A stretch of 56,093 nucleotides of DNA from Candidatus Omnitrophus fodinae SCGC AAA011-A17. Its GTDB lineage: Bacteria; Omnitrophota; Omnitrophia; Omnitrophales; Omnitrophaceae. Below are positions 26,532 to 35,104 of the stretch, in pieces. The notes beneath the pieces are model-generated. The model ran no database searches and was not told the origin of the DNA. It saw nothing but the letters and a program-made list of their open reading frames with translations. The position numbers and the translations under genes were made by a program. How positions within the stretch are numbered: the stretch's first letter is position 1; every line of letters starts with the position of its first letter. The DNA is taken from NCBI GenBank assembly GCA_000405945.1, contig ASOC01000001.1, positions 1-56,093 on the forward strand, read 5' to 3'.

Positions 26532-26990
26532 ATGAAAAATATTAAAGCAAGCACGAATCTACTAAAGACTGTAAACGGATTTGATCTAGCTCTGATTGTG
26601 TTGCTGATAATTGCTGGATTTTCAGTCTATTTTACTATTTTGAAACCCATTGTTTTTTCGAACGTAATTCAAAGAGAAGGTGTTGTGAAGTATGCGGAAG
26701 TCCAGATTATTCTCCCGAAGGATTTGACCTGGATCAAAGAGGTGGTTCCTCCCGGCGATGAAGCCAAGGACGTTTATGGCCGAGTGGGCTGGAAAATTCT
26801 GGCTTATGATGAGGTGATGCTTGGGGGAGAGAAACTTACCAGAGTGACGCTGAAGGCTTCAGTAACCGAAGACACATCGAAAGTACTCCGTTTTGGAAAG
26901 TATACACTGGTGAAAGGAAATAAAATTTTTTTTATCAGCGACAAGATCTTTTTGGAAGGAAGAGTGATTGATTTTCATCTATTGGAGTAG
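26532..26990 (+). CDS. Single-pass membrane protein, DUF4330-like
   Basis: A 152-residue protein with one transmembrane helix near 19-37 (FDLALIVLLIIAGFSVYF) and a beta-rich extracytoplasmic domain (VQIILPKDLTWIKEVVPPGD, DVYGRVGWKILAYDEV). The length and layout, including the PGD turn and a following GxVxWxI strand, resemble DUF4330 proteins, whose function is unknown. The ATG follows the asnB stop by one base. It lies directly before the O-antigen ligase gene. A role in polymer assembly or export at the membrane is possible but unsupported by motifs. Confidence 0.58.
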   Translation: MKNIKASTNLLKTVNGFDLALIVLLIIAGFSVYFTILKPIVFSNVIQREGVVKYAEVQIILPKDLTWIKEVVPPGDEAKDVYGRVGWKILAYDEVMLGGEKLTRVTLKASVTEDTSKVLRFGKYTLVKGNKIFFISDKIFLEGRVIDFHLLE

Positions 26991-26999
26991 GGCATCAAC

Positions 27000-28361
27000 A
27001 TGCAGTCAAATCCGCGGCAAGGAAGTTTCATTACAAACTTATTGACGGACAGGGGGAGCCCAGAAAAGTCATATCCCGAGAGTTTTATTCTAAAATTTGT
27101 TCTGGCCGTTTTGGACCGGCTAAATCCTTCTTCCTGGAATCAAACGTTCCTGAGAAAGTCCGCGCAGTGTGTATTTATTTTGATTCTTTACGGTTGCATT
27201 TTCATGCCTCGGATTTCGGTTATATTACCCGGCATTCTATATCCCATTGATATTCGTCTTGAGGATGTGCTGCTGCCTTTTTTTGTGATTTTGGTTTTGT
27301 TTCGTTCTGTTGGCAGCACTGCGCTGTCGACTTTTCCGGATGTGGAAAATCGTTTTTTATTTTTCATTATCGCCTGCGGTCTGTCTATCGTTAATGGATT
27401 CTTCCTGGGGACTATTGATAAGCCTTTCGTGAGTTTCTTTTGCTTACTTAAGTGGTTCGAATATTTTCTTTTCTTCGCCGCCGGCACACGCTTTTTCGAG
27501 CATAATGACGCGTCTTTTAGCTTGAAGGCCTTTTTCGGCGTTGGAATCGCTTTGGGTGTGTACGGTTATTTTGAATTTTTCTTTCCCCAATCAAAAGCGG
27601 TCTACCCGAATTATTACCGTATTTTTGAGCGCGCGCCGTTTTATGGCGACGCAAATCATGTTGGCGGACTTCTGGTTCTTTGGATATCTTTCTTCACGGG
27701 TTGTCTTTTGCTAACCACGGATAGAATTAAAAAAATAGTTTTGTCCTCCAGCATTTTGTTTGTTCTTTTTCCGTTGATCTGGACCTACTCACGGAAGAGT
27801 TATTTCGCCCTCGCAGGCTGTTATTTATTGTCGTTGCTTTGGGTGCCAAACCGGAAAAGACTAATTTGTATCGCGTCTTTATTGATAATAGGCGCTCTTC
27901 TACTCCCTACGCGTTTTTCCGAAAGGGTTCTTGATATCGGTGAATCATTTTCGTCGGATGATCCTTTTCATACATCTTGGGCTGGAGACCTTGCAGCTTG
28001 GAAAAAAAGCATGCTGAATTTTGATCAGGTATTGGTTCTTGGATCGGGCTGGGGATCAAGGCACCGCCAATTTTATGAATCGCAGTATATTCAAGTGCTG
28101 TCTGAAAGCGGCGTGATCGGTTTTATGCTTTTTTTGGCACTTTTATGGACTTTAATCATCAAAGTTTACAGAGCAGGTAGCCAATTATTGAGTCTTGAAC
28201 AAAATGGGATTCGAGTGGGATGGCTGATGGCTTTTGTTGCTTTTTTAATCCACAGCTCAACGTGCGTTAGCTTTACGGTGGTAAAATTGGCCTTGCCATT
28301 CTGGTTCTTGACCGCTTTTGTTTTGACTGAACTCAGGCGAAAGGTGAATCATGCCTTCTGA
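27000..28361 (+). CDS. O-antigen ligase/polymerase family membrane protein (Wzy/WaaL-like)
   Basis: Polytopic membrane protein of 453 residues with about eleven hydrophobic segments. The large periplasmic loop in the C-terminal half, with GDLAAWKKSMLNFDQVLVLG and SGWGSRHRQFYESQYIQVLS, is typical of the Wzy_C/O-antigen ligase domain, where glycine- and arginine-rich loops bind the lipid-linked glycan. It would either polymerise repeat units (Wzy) or transfer them to an acceptor (WaaL). The two cannot be told apart by eye. Its 3' end overlaps the flippase gene by 11 bases, the usual Wzy-Wzx pairing. Confidence 0.82.
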   Translation: MQSNPRQGSFITNLLTDRGSPEKSYPESFILKFVLAVLDRLNPSSWNQTFLRKSAQCVFILILYGCIFMPRISVILPGILYPIDIRLEDVLLPFFVILVLFRSVGSTALSTFPDVENRFLFFIIACGLSIVNGFFLGTIDKPFVSFFCLLKWFEYFLFFAAGTRFFEHNDASFSLKAFFGVGIALGVYGYFEFFFPQSKAVYPNYYRIFERAPFYGDANHVGGLLVLWISFFTGCLLLTTDRIKKIVLSSSILFVLFPLIWTYSRKSYFALAGCYLLSLLWVPNRKRLICIASLLIIGALLLPTRFSERVLDIGESFSSDDPFHTSWAGDLAAWKKSMLNFDQVLVLGSGWGSRHRQFYESQYIQVLSESGVIGFMLFLALLWTLIIKVYRAGSQLLSLEQNGIRVGWLMAFVAFLIHSSTCVSFTVVKLALPFWFLTAFVLTELRRKVNHAF

Positions 28362-29994
28362 TAAAGCGGGCGCGACAGATTTATTTCTGCGAAGAAGCAC
28401 CACGGTGTTCGCGTTGTTGATTGCGGCAAAGCTCTTCAATTTAGTCAAAAAGATTTTGGTGGGAAAGCTTTTTGGTATTTCTTCCGTGGCCGATGTTTTT
28501 TTTGCCGCCAGTTACCTTCCTTATTGCGCGGCGGTTTTTTTTGAGGGCGTTATTTATTTGGGATTTCTCCCTCTTTTCAGCAAAATCATGCTTGAGAAAG
28601 GCAGGGAAGAGGCTAATCGATTTCTTGGAAATGCGCTTCCCGTTTTCCTGATTCTAACGACGGGGTTAGCAGTGATTGCCTGGCTATGGTCACCCTGGGT
28701 GGTCCAGCAGCTGGTGCCCGGCTTTAAGCCTGAACAGCAAGATTTAACCGTGCAGCTTTTCCGGATCATGATACTGGTAATTGTCTTTATCAGTTTGTGT
28801 TCATTTTTTCAGGCGCTTAATAGTTATTATGGCCGGTATTTCATCGCAGCTTCATCCGGCCTGACCGATACTTTGGTGATGATCGTTATTTTACTTGCGA
28901 CCTATCGGATATGGGGCATTTACGGAGCCGCTTGGGCCGCCATTATCAGCGCTGGCTGTGCCGTTAGTTTTCAAATCCTTTCGTTGTGGAGCATTCCGCA
29001 GGCTCTTCCTAACAGGCTATTATTCCAACCCAGGGTTTTTATTCAGCTATTTTCTATTTTGTTACCTATGTGCGCTATTTGGGGATTGAAACAAATTCCC
29101 ATTATTATTCTCAACCGTTTTGGTTCAGGAATGTGGCAGGGAACCATTTCTGCTTTCGCCATTTCTTTGGGTCTTATGATTGTTCCAACCGCGTTGGTAA
29201 GTCAGACTGTCCTCATTTGTATATTTCCATCCTTGGCCAAACAAATCAGCGATTCGACAACAGATGACGCGCAAAAAATATTCTCTCGAACCCTGCGAGC
29301 TGCTTTTTTTATTCTCGTCCCCCTGGGGTTTCTGATGTGCGGTTTAGCGCGACCCATAGCCGTCATTTTTTTTAGTGGTAACGGCATCGTTTATGAGGGC
29401 ACGAGGCGGATCGCAAATACTTTAACTTGTTTTGGATGGGCAGCCTTTGTGTTCTACGCTGACATTTTTATGACTCAGTTTTTGATTGCTGCGCGCAAGA
29501 TAAAGACCGCGATTTTCCTTGGTGCGTCAAGAGCGGTTCTGACTTATGGACTGGGCTATTATTTTATTGGTTTTTTGGATTATAAGGGGTTGGCCCTCAG
29601 TTTTTCGTTGGCACTTGTGATTAATTTTTATTTAATGTTTCCACTTTTTTTTAGGTCTCTTCGGACATCGGAGGATTGGAAATCCCTTTGTGACTATTCC
29701 TGGAAGCTTACTATTGCTTCAATCCCGGCCTTGATCATAGGAGTGCTGGCTAACCTATGGCCGCTTTATCATTGGCTGGAAATCTCACGTTGGTGGGTGT
29801 TGCTTATAGGCTTGGTGTTTGTGGTGTTAAGCCTTTCTCTATTTCTATACATTCTTTCATGTTTCAAACTGGAAGAATTGAACAGTGCTATTGAAAATGT
29901 AAAAAGTTTATGGGCTAAGCGCTCGTTTGGGGTGACTCGCGACACTAATGAGAGGCCGGTGAATGCTGATGTTTTCAACGACGAGAATCTGTAA
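28351..29994 (+). CDS. MurJ/MviN-like lipid-linked oligosaccharide flippase (Wzx role)
   Basis: A 547-residue membrane protein with about fourteen predicted helices, the MOP-superfamily MviN/MurJ pattern. The N-terminal region FNLVKKILVGKLFGISSVADV resembles the conserved first-helix segment of MurJ. VFFEGVIYLGFLPLFSK and later FFQALNSYYGRYF also fit. MurJ flips lipid II, but family members in polysaccharide clusters serve as Wzx-like exporters of undecaprenyl-linked repeats. Its position immediately after the Wzy/WaaL-like gene favours that role. Some of its charged residues may discriminate the two roles, but I cannot assess that by eye. Confidence 0.83.
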   Translation: MPSDKAGATDLFLRRSTTVFALLIAAKLFNLVKKILVGKLFGISSVADVFFAASYLPYCAAVFFEGVIYLGFLPLFSKIMLEKGREEANRFLGNALPVFLILTTGLAVIAWLWSPWVVQQLVPGFKPEQQDLTVQLFRIMILVIVFISLCSFFQALNSYYGRYFIAASSGLTDTLVMIVILLATYRIWGIYGAAWAAIISAGCAVSFQILSLWSIPQALPNRLLFQPRVFIQLFSILLPMCAIWGLKQIPIIILNRFGSGMWQGTISAFAISLGLMIVPTALVSQTVLICIFPSLAKQISDSTTDDAQKIFSRTLRAAFFILVPLGFLMCGLARPIAVIFFSGNGIVYEGTRRIANTLTCFGWAAFVFYADIFMTQFLIAARKIKTAIFLGASRAVLTYGLGYYFIGFLDYKGLALSFSLALVINFYLMFPLFFRSLRTSEDWKSLCDYSWKLTIASIPALIIGVLANLWPLYHWLEISRWWVLLIGLVFVVLSLSLFLYILSCFKLEELNSAIENVKSLWAKRSFGVTRDTNERPVNADVFNDENL

Positions 29995-30024
29995 TCTTAT
30001 GCCGGAAACAGACTGGTTTCCCGT

Positions 30025-31299
30025 ATGACTTTACATTCAATAAAATCGCAAAACGCTAATAGGCCCATAAGATATTTTTGGGTCCTTTCGGCCTTGACTT
30101 TATCGCTGCTTTTTGTGTATCGAGGGTATTTGTATCCCCTTTCCCGTTCATTTCGGGAAACTCAGTCAGAACATGTTTATGATTTTGGCGTCAGGTATTA
30201 TAGTGCAATCGATCTTAGAAATGGCATTAACCCTTATGAAAAAAAGGAGACTTTGAACCCGGATAACCCCAAATACGGGATGGGAAGGACGGCCCCGGTT
30301 TATTTCCCTCTGGTCATGGTTTTATACATTCCATTATCTTTTTTGAAATTTGCGGATGCGCAAGTCGTCTGGTTAAGTTTTAATGCTGCTATAGTTTGTT
30401 TTTCGGCTGTGTTGCTATTTCGTTTGACTGGTTGGCCGGTTCGCCTTGAAACCGTTGCCGGCCTCATTGCGCTGGTCGCGGGCTTTCTTCCTATCCTTAG
30501 AAATTTAGACAGCGGTCAAATCAATCTTTTGATTTTGCTTCTGTTGTGTCTTGCAATGAACGCTTTACGATCCGGTCGTTATGTTAAAGCCGGAATATGG
30601 CTGGCCATGGCGGTTTTAGTCAAGCCTGTCCCCGCAATCTTGTTCGTCGGTTTGATGCTGCACCGCAAGTGGACGACGATTATTTCAGGCCTTATAGCCG
30701 TGGGTGTTTCTTTAGGGCTGAGTTTTGTTTGTTTTGGCGCAAATGTTAATTTTAGTTTCTTTAAGCGTCTTATTTTTTCCGAATCCACAGTAATCAGCAC
30801 ATGGTGGTCCAGTCAGAATTTAGCCAGCTTTTTTTTAAGGCTTTTTTCTTCCGAGGGCGGCAACCCGGAACGAACTCCGTGGCTGAATGTTCCGGCACTC
30901 GCTTGGATTTTTTGGGGAATATGCGCTTTCATTTTTTGTTATCTAACTTTTAAGTTAACCATGAAGGACTTGAAGATGCCGTTGGTTGTCAATATGTCGC
31001 TTTGGCTTATTACGGGTCTGCTGGTATCTCCACGCACATGGGACCATTATTTCCCCTGGCTTCTAATCCCCGTTGTTTTACTTGCAAGCAGCCTTTCCCG
31101 GGGTCCCTTCGGTGTCTCATGGGCCGTGTTTGCTGTTACGTATTGTCTACTGGCTTTCCCCGCAGTGAAGTATAGCAGTCTCCCTCTTTTTCATAGCGGT
31201 CCGCTATTGTTTATGGCCGGTTCTCAGACCCTTGGATTGATTTCTCTTTATAGCATGCTTGCCCGTCAAAATTCGGCGGGTTACCGCGGCTCTTATTAG
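30025..31299 (+). CDS. GT87-like membrane mannosyltransferase (DUF2029)
   Basis: A 424-residue polytopic protein with about ten helices in the DUF2029/GT87 pattern of polyprenyl-phosphate-mannose-dependent mannosyltransferases. Helix 1 is followed by DFGVRYYSAIDLRNGINPYE, holding the acidic residue expected for GT-C catalysis. PVYFPLVMVLYIPLSFLKF and LDSGQINLLILLLLC are further family signatures. It would add a sugar on the periplasmic face. Two bases separate it from the preferred start of the next acyltransferase gene. The donor could be any polyprenyl-phosphate sugar. Confidence 0.78.
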   Translation: MTLHSIKSQNANRPIRYFWVLSALTLSLLFVYRGYLYPLSRSFRETQSEHVYDFGVRYYSAIDLRNGINPYEKKETLNPDNPKYGMGRTAPVYFPLVMVLYIPLSFLKFADAQVVWLSFNAAIVCFSAVLLFRLTGWPVRLETVAGLIALVAGFLPILRNLDSGQINLLILLLLCLAMNALRSGRYVKAGIWLAMAVLVKPVPAILFVGLMLHRKWTTIISGLIAVGVSLGLSFVCFGANVNFSFFKRLIFSESTVISTWWSSQNLASFFLRLFSSEGGNPERTPWLNVPALAWIFWGICAFIFCYLTFKLTMKDLKMPLVVNMSLWLITGLLVSPRTWDHYFPWLLIPVVLLASSLSRGPFGVSWAVFAVTYCLLAFPAVKYSSLPLFHSGPLLFMAGSQTLGLISLYSMLARQNSAGYRGSY

Positions 31300-31300
31300 C

Positions 31301-32518
31301 ATGACTCCTGTCAAAAATCATACCGGTCAGGCGGACGAAATGCGAAGGATTCCTCAGCTGGACGCAATACGCGGAATTGCCATTTTATTGATTCTTATTT
31401 GGCATTACGCCTGCCTCGGGCTTCAGTCCAACGCAAGTCCTTATTTATCCAATACAATCAGGTTGTTTTCCTGGAGCTGGAGCGGTGTTGATCTATTTTT
31501 TGTTCTTTCGGGGTTTCTTATCGGACGAATATTGATTAACAACCGTGACGCCGTTAATTATTTTCAGGTTTTTTACATCCGGCGTTGTTACCGGATTTTA
31601 CCCGTTTATGTGCTTGTTTTATCTCTGTTTTTATTATTCCGGTTCACTGGTCTTGCGGATAGAATTCCTAATTCGAAATGGTTGTTTGCTCAACCTCACC
31701 CTTTATGGTCTTACGCGATTTTTCTTCAAAATTTCTTCACTGTTAAAACCGGCCAATTCGGTCCGCACTGGTTAAGCGTAACCTGGTCACTTGCTATTGA
31801 GGAACAATTTTATTTATTATTACCATTTTTGGTCCGCTTTGTTAAAAAGCCGGCGTTGCCCTATTGTCTTTTGGGCCTGATTTTGACGGCGCCTATATTC
31901 CGGTCAATCATTTTGGTACTATATTCGCATGTGGACTTAACACGCATTGCGCTTTTACCATGCAAGTGGGATGGCCTTTTGCTTGGTGTTGTGTCCGCTT
32001 ACTTTTTACAAAGCGGGACGCTATTACTAAAGCTTAAAAATAACATCAGCGTTTTGTATATCGCCTTTATTATAACCGCCGCCATTACCGGCCTGATCTT
32101 ATTCTATGCCGGACGCGATTCGCAGGCTATGATGAGCGCAGGGTTCACAGTGCTGGCAATGTTCTATCTTTGTTTAATACTGATCGCCGTGCTTTCTGAA
32201 AGCCGTTTGCTAGGTATTTTCTTCAAGAATTCTTTTTTGATTTTTCTGGGGATTCATTCCTATGGTATTTATCTTTATCATCAAATTGTTAGCGGCCTGT
32301 GTCACGGTTTTATTGCCGGCCGCCTTCCATCGATCTCAACCATAGAGCAGTTTATTATAACGGTACTGTCTTTCATCGTTACCATTTTCGCAGCTTATCT
32401 GTCCTGGAATTACATGGAAAAACCGCTAATACAGCTGGGACATAGAATGAAATTCAAAACTTCGGAGCGTGGGGTGGCTGCTGGAGAATTATCCGTGCAC
32501 AACTCAGGACTCTTTTAA
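31301..32518 (+). CDS. Acyltransferase-3 (OafA/YrhL-like) membrane O-acyltransferase
   Basis: Second acyltransferase-3 protein of the window, 405 residues with about ten helices. It has LDAIRGIAILLILIWHYACL with the Arg...His pair, GVDLFFVLSGFLIGRIL, the RRCYRILPVYVLVL segment and TWSLAIEEQFYLLLPFLV. I start it at the ATG at 31301, one base after the preceding stop. A frame reaching back to 31259 lies inside the upstream gene. Like the copy at 32, it probably acetylates or otherwise acylates the glycan at the membrane. Specificity is unknown. Confidence 0.87.
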   Translation: MTPVKNHTGQADEMRRIPQLDAIRGIAILLILIWHYACLGLQSNASPYLSNTIRLFSWSWSGVDLFFVLSGFLIGRILINNRDAVNYFQVFYIRRCYRILPVYVLVLSLFLLFRFTGLADRIPNSKWLFAQPHPLWSYAIFLQNFFTVKTGQFGPHWLSVTWSLAIEEQFYLLLPFLVRFVKKPALPYCLLGLILTAPIFRSIILVLYSHVDLTRIALLPCKWDGLLLGVVSAYFLQSGTLLLKLKNNISVLYIAFIITAAITGLILFYAGRDSQAMMSAGFTVLAMFYLCLILIAVLSESRLLGIFFKNSFLIFLGIHSYGIYLYHQIVSGLCHGFIAGRLPSISTIEQFIITVLSFIVTIFAAYLSWNYMEKPLIQLGHRMKFKTSERGVAAGELSVHNSGLF

Positions 32519-32519
32519 T

Positions 32520-33614
32520 ATGCGATCCTTTGTTCATAAGCTTCTTTATTTTGCTCAAGTACACAAACTCCTGCGTTGTTTGCGAAGGAATAAAGTGATT
32601 ATTCTGACCTATCATGGCTTCACGGAATCAAAGATTCACGAGGGCATTGAAAATCACCAAGGTAAACATTTAGCGATTGAAAAGTTCAAGTTTCATTTGG
32701 AGTATCTTACAAAGTATCACCCCATCATTTCTCTGGATAGGCTTATAGACGATTATCAACAGCGCAAGGAACCTCCTGACGGCGCAGCTGTCATTACTTT
32801 TGATGACGGGTATAAATCAAATTATGCTTTGGCCTTTCCGCTACTCAAACAATTTAACGTTCCCGCCGCTATTTTTTTAACTACCAGTTTTGTAGATGGA
32901 AAAAAGTATTTATGGACTGACCGCGTAGAATACGCGGTCAGTAAGGCCAACCCCGGCGTGTTTGAATTAAATATTGAACAGGACTTGGGCAATGAGTTTT
33001 CTTTAGAAGTCATAACACACGATCGGGATTCCCGAAAGGCAAGTGAAAAAAACGTAAGAACAGAATTAAAGGCCGTATCGCAAGAATTAAGATTCAAATC
33101 AGTCGAGGGGCTCGAAAATGCGCTGGGAAATAAATTATCCGAAGGCGGAAATTCTCCGGATATTTATCAGCCGCTTGAGTGGGATGAGATTACCGAAATG
33201 GTTAAAAGCGGACTGGTTTCCATTGGAAGCCATTCGCATACACACCCGATACTTACGAGATGTAAGTCTGATGATTTAAAAACGGAATTGTTTCTTTCGA
33301 AGGATATTATAGAACGAAAAACAGACATCAAATGCCGTTTTTTTTGTTATCCTAATGGTCAACCCGGCGATTTTAATGATATGACCGGAAAAATGTTGCA
33401 GGATGCCGGCTATGCCTGCGGACTAACAACCGTGCCAGGCGGCAATGATAAGGATTCTGATGTTTTTGAGTTAAAACGTATCGGCGTTCCCTATGATGGA
33501 GACAGGATTGATTTTATTATGAACTTTTACGGCGTGACTCAGTTTTTATCCAATATTAAACAGTCTGTTCTGAAACTTTTCAATATCGGTAGGACACAAA
33601 CTTCAGTTCATTAA
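32520..33614 (+). CDS. NodB-type polysaccharide deacetylase (CE4)
   Basis: CE4 deacetylase of about 364 residues. The NodB core shows VITFDDGYKSNY with the catalytic/metal Asp pair, IGSHSHTHPIL with the two metal His residues, and FFCYPNGQPGDFND. This supports N- or O-deacetylation of sugar residues. The ATG at 32520 directly follows the previous stop. A frame beginning at 32469 lies inside the acyltransferase gene. A basic hydrophobic N-terminus could associate with the membrane. It is one of three NodB domains within 7 kb, the others at 38120 and inside the 39138 protein. Confidence 0.85.
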   Translation: MRSFVHKLLYFAQVHKLLRCLRRNKVIILTYHGFTESKIHEGIENHQGKHLAIEKFKFHLEYLTKYHPIISLDRLIDDYQQRKEPPDGAAVITFDDGYKSNYALAFPLLKQFNVPAAIFLTTSFVDGKKYLWTDRVEYAVSKANPGVFELNIEQDLGNEFSLEVITHDRDSRKASEKNVRTELKAVSQELRFKSVEGLENALGNKLSEGGNSPDIYQPLEWDEITEMVKSGLVSIGSHSHTHPILTRCKSDDLKTELFLSKDIIERKTDIKCRFFCYPNGQPGDFNDMTGKMLQDAGYACGLTTVPGGNDKDSDVFELKRIGVPYDGDRIDFIMNFYGVTQFLSNIKQSVLKLFNIGRTQTSVH

Positions 33615-33617
33615 AAC

Positions 33618-34685
33618 ATGATTGAGTTGTTAACCGTAACACCTGAGCATTTTAAAAATTTAGCGCAGTATTTGGCATCTTATCCTGATGAGACTAGAGA
33701 TGTACAGTTTTGGCTTGACCGGTTTCGACTTTGGTGGACCAAAAATCCTGCCTGTCAGGATAGGTTTGAGAGAGGATGGATTTTAACGGAAAATGGCGAA
33801 ATCGTAGGTTTTCTTGGTAATTTTCCGACCCGTTTTCAGCTCGCAGGCAAAATGATGATTATTCATAATGCCACGACTTGGAGAGTGTCGCCAAACTACC
33901 GAAATCACAGTCTCCGGTTATTGTTTAAACAGATTGCCAATTCACGGGGCTCCATGCTATTCATGACCACGCCGAATGAACCCGTGGTGAAAGTGCTTAA
34001 ATCCATGAATTATCAGAGAATTGAAAGAGCTGGCCGGGGAATGAGTTTCTTGATAGCATCTTCCGTTAATTTTCTGGCTAAATGCATGCCGAATAATCTT
34101 ATTACTATTTTGTTTTCAAAGCTGCTGGCGCCGGTCTTGGATTTGGTACAAAATTTTCGTTGTCAAGCTTGCAACCAACGGGGTGGGTTCAGGGTGGAAG
34201 AAATAAGTCGTGCCGATTTGTCTTTTGATGAGTTATGGGAAGACACGAAAAAACTTTATCCAAACACGAACGCCCGTACCTCTGAATTCATAAACTGGTA
34301 TTGTTTTGGCAGTAAAAACTTTGCAAAAAAAATATTTGCCGTCTATGAAGGGAAATCGCTAATCGCGTATATGATGTTTGTAAATCCCCCGGGCAGAAAA
34401 TGGAATTCTCTTGAATGTATTGATTTTTTCGGGAGGATTAATAACCAGAAGGCGGTTGCGGCATTGGTCGGTTATCTGCGCACTTATGCCCAAGAAAATC
34501 GCATTGATTTGATAAAATTCCCTCATTTTTCAGCCGAAACGGCCCGTCTTTATAAAACCCTTGGGCTTTTTGAAATGAAATCCAAGGAAAGGGAAGAGTA
34601 TTTTAAAGTAAACTTTGAAATAAGTGAACCAATAACCGTCAAAAACACTTATTTCAGCTATATCGTGGGAGACGTTGGCCTCTGA
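33618..34685 (+). CDS. GNAT-family N-acyltransferase-like protein
   Basis: A 355-residue protein with the first half of a GNAT fold: GWILTENGEIVGFLGNFPTR (beta4-like strand and turn), NATTWRVSPNYRNHSLRLLF (acyl-CoA loop region) and MLFMTTPNEPVVKVLKSMNYQRI. The C-terminal half repeats features of a second GNAT-like domain (VYEGKSLIAYMMFVNPPG). Tandem GNAT proteins of this type transfer acyl groups, often to amines. It is followed by VOC, FkbH and ACP genes with stop/start overlaps (TGATG at 34683-34687), so it may use an acyl-ACP as donor (inference). No exact function is assigned. Confidence 0.65.
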   Translation: MIELLTVTPEHFKNLAQYLASYPDETRDVQFWLDRFRLWWTKNPACQDRFERGWILTENGEIVGFLGNFPTRFQLAGKMMIIHNATTWRVSPNYRNHSLRLLFKQIANSRGSMLFMTTPNEPVVKVLKSMNYQRIERAGRGMSFLIASSVNFLAKCMPNNLITILFSKLLAPVLDLVQNFRCQACNQRGGFRVEEISRADLSFDELWEDTKKLYPNTNARTSEFINWYCFGSKNFAKKIFAVYEGKSLIAYMMFVNPPGRKWNSLECIDFFGRINNQKAVAALVGYLRTYAQENRIDLIKFPHFSAETARLYKTLGLFEMKSKEREEYFKVNFEISEPITVKNTYFSYIVGDVGL

Positions 34686-35104
34686 TGCCAAATTCGTCAT
34701 GTCCTCAGAAACTTCATCACATAGGTTTTATCGTATCGTCGATACGCGAGGTTATTGAGCGCTTCGCTGATTCGATCGGCGGGAGTTGGGATGGAAAGAT
34801 TATTCACGATCCCCTGCAGCGTGTGCATGTTGCCTTTGTGCGTCCTCGCTCGCCTTCGGATCCATTAATGGAACTTGTGGAACAAGACGGAGAGGGATCG
34901 CCGGTTTCTAGGCTTGTAAAAAAAGGGGGAGGTTTTCATCATTTGTGCTATGAGGTGAACGTGCTGGAAAAGCATTTGGAAGAGAGTCGTACCAAAGGAG
35001 GCTTAATTGTGAAACCGCCGCTTCCTGCCGTGGCTTTTAACGGCAGGCGTATTGCCTGGGTATACACGTCCGACCGGCTTTTACTGGAGTTTCTCGAACA
35101 ATGA
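34685..35104 (+). CDS. VOC-superfamily protein (methylmalonyl-CoA epimerase-like)
   Basis: A compact 139-residue vicinal oxygen chelate protein. Possible metal ligands are visible as His in LHHIGFIV, Glu in MELVEQDG, His in FHHLCYEV and Glu in LEFLEQ, the arrangement seen in methylmalonyl-CoA epimerase and glyoxalase I. The gene overlaps the one before by one base and the FkbH gene after by four bases. In that context an acyl-ACP or acyl-CoA epimerase role on a 2-substituted acid is a reasonable guess. Family membership is clear, the substrate is not. Confidence 0.77.
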   Translation: MPNSSCPQKLHHIGFIVSSIREVIERFADSIGGSWDGKIIHDPLQRVHVAFVRPRSPSDPLMELVEQDGEGSPVSRLVKKGGGFHHLCYEVNVLEKHLEESRTKGGLIVKPPLPAVAFNGRRIAWVYTSDRLLLEFLEQ

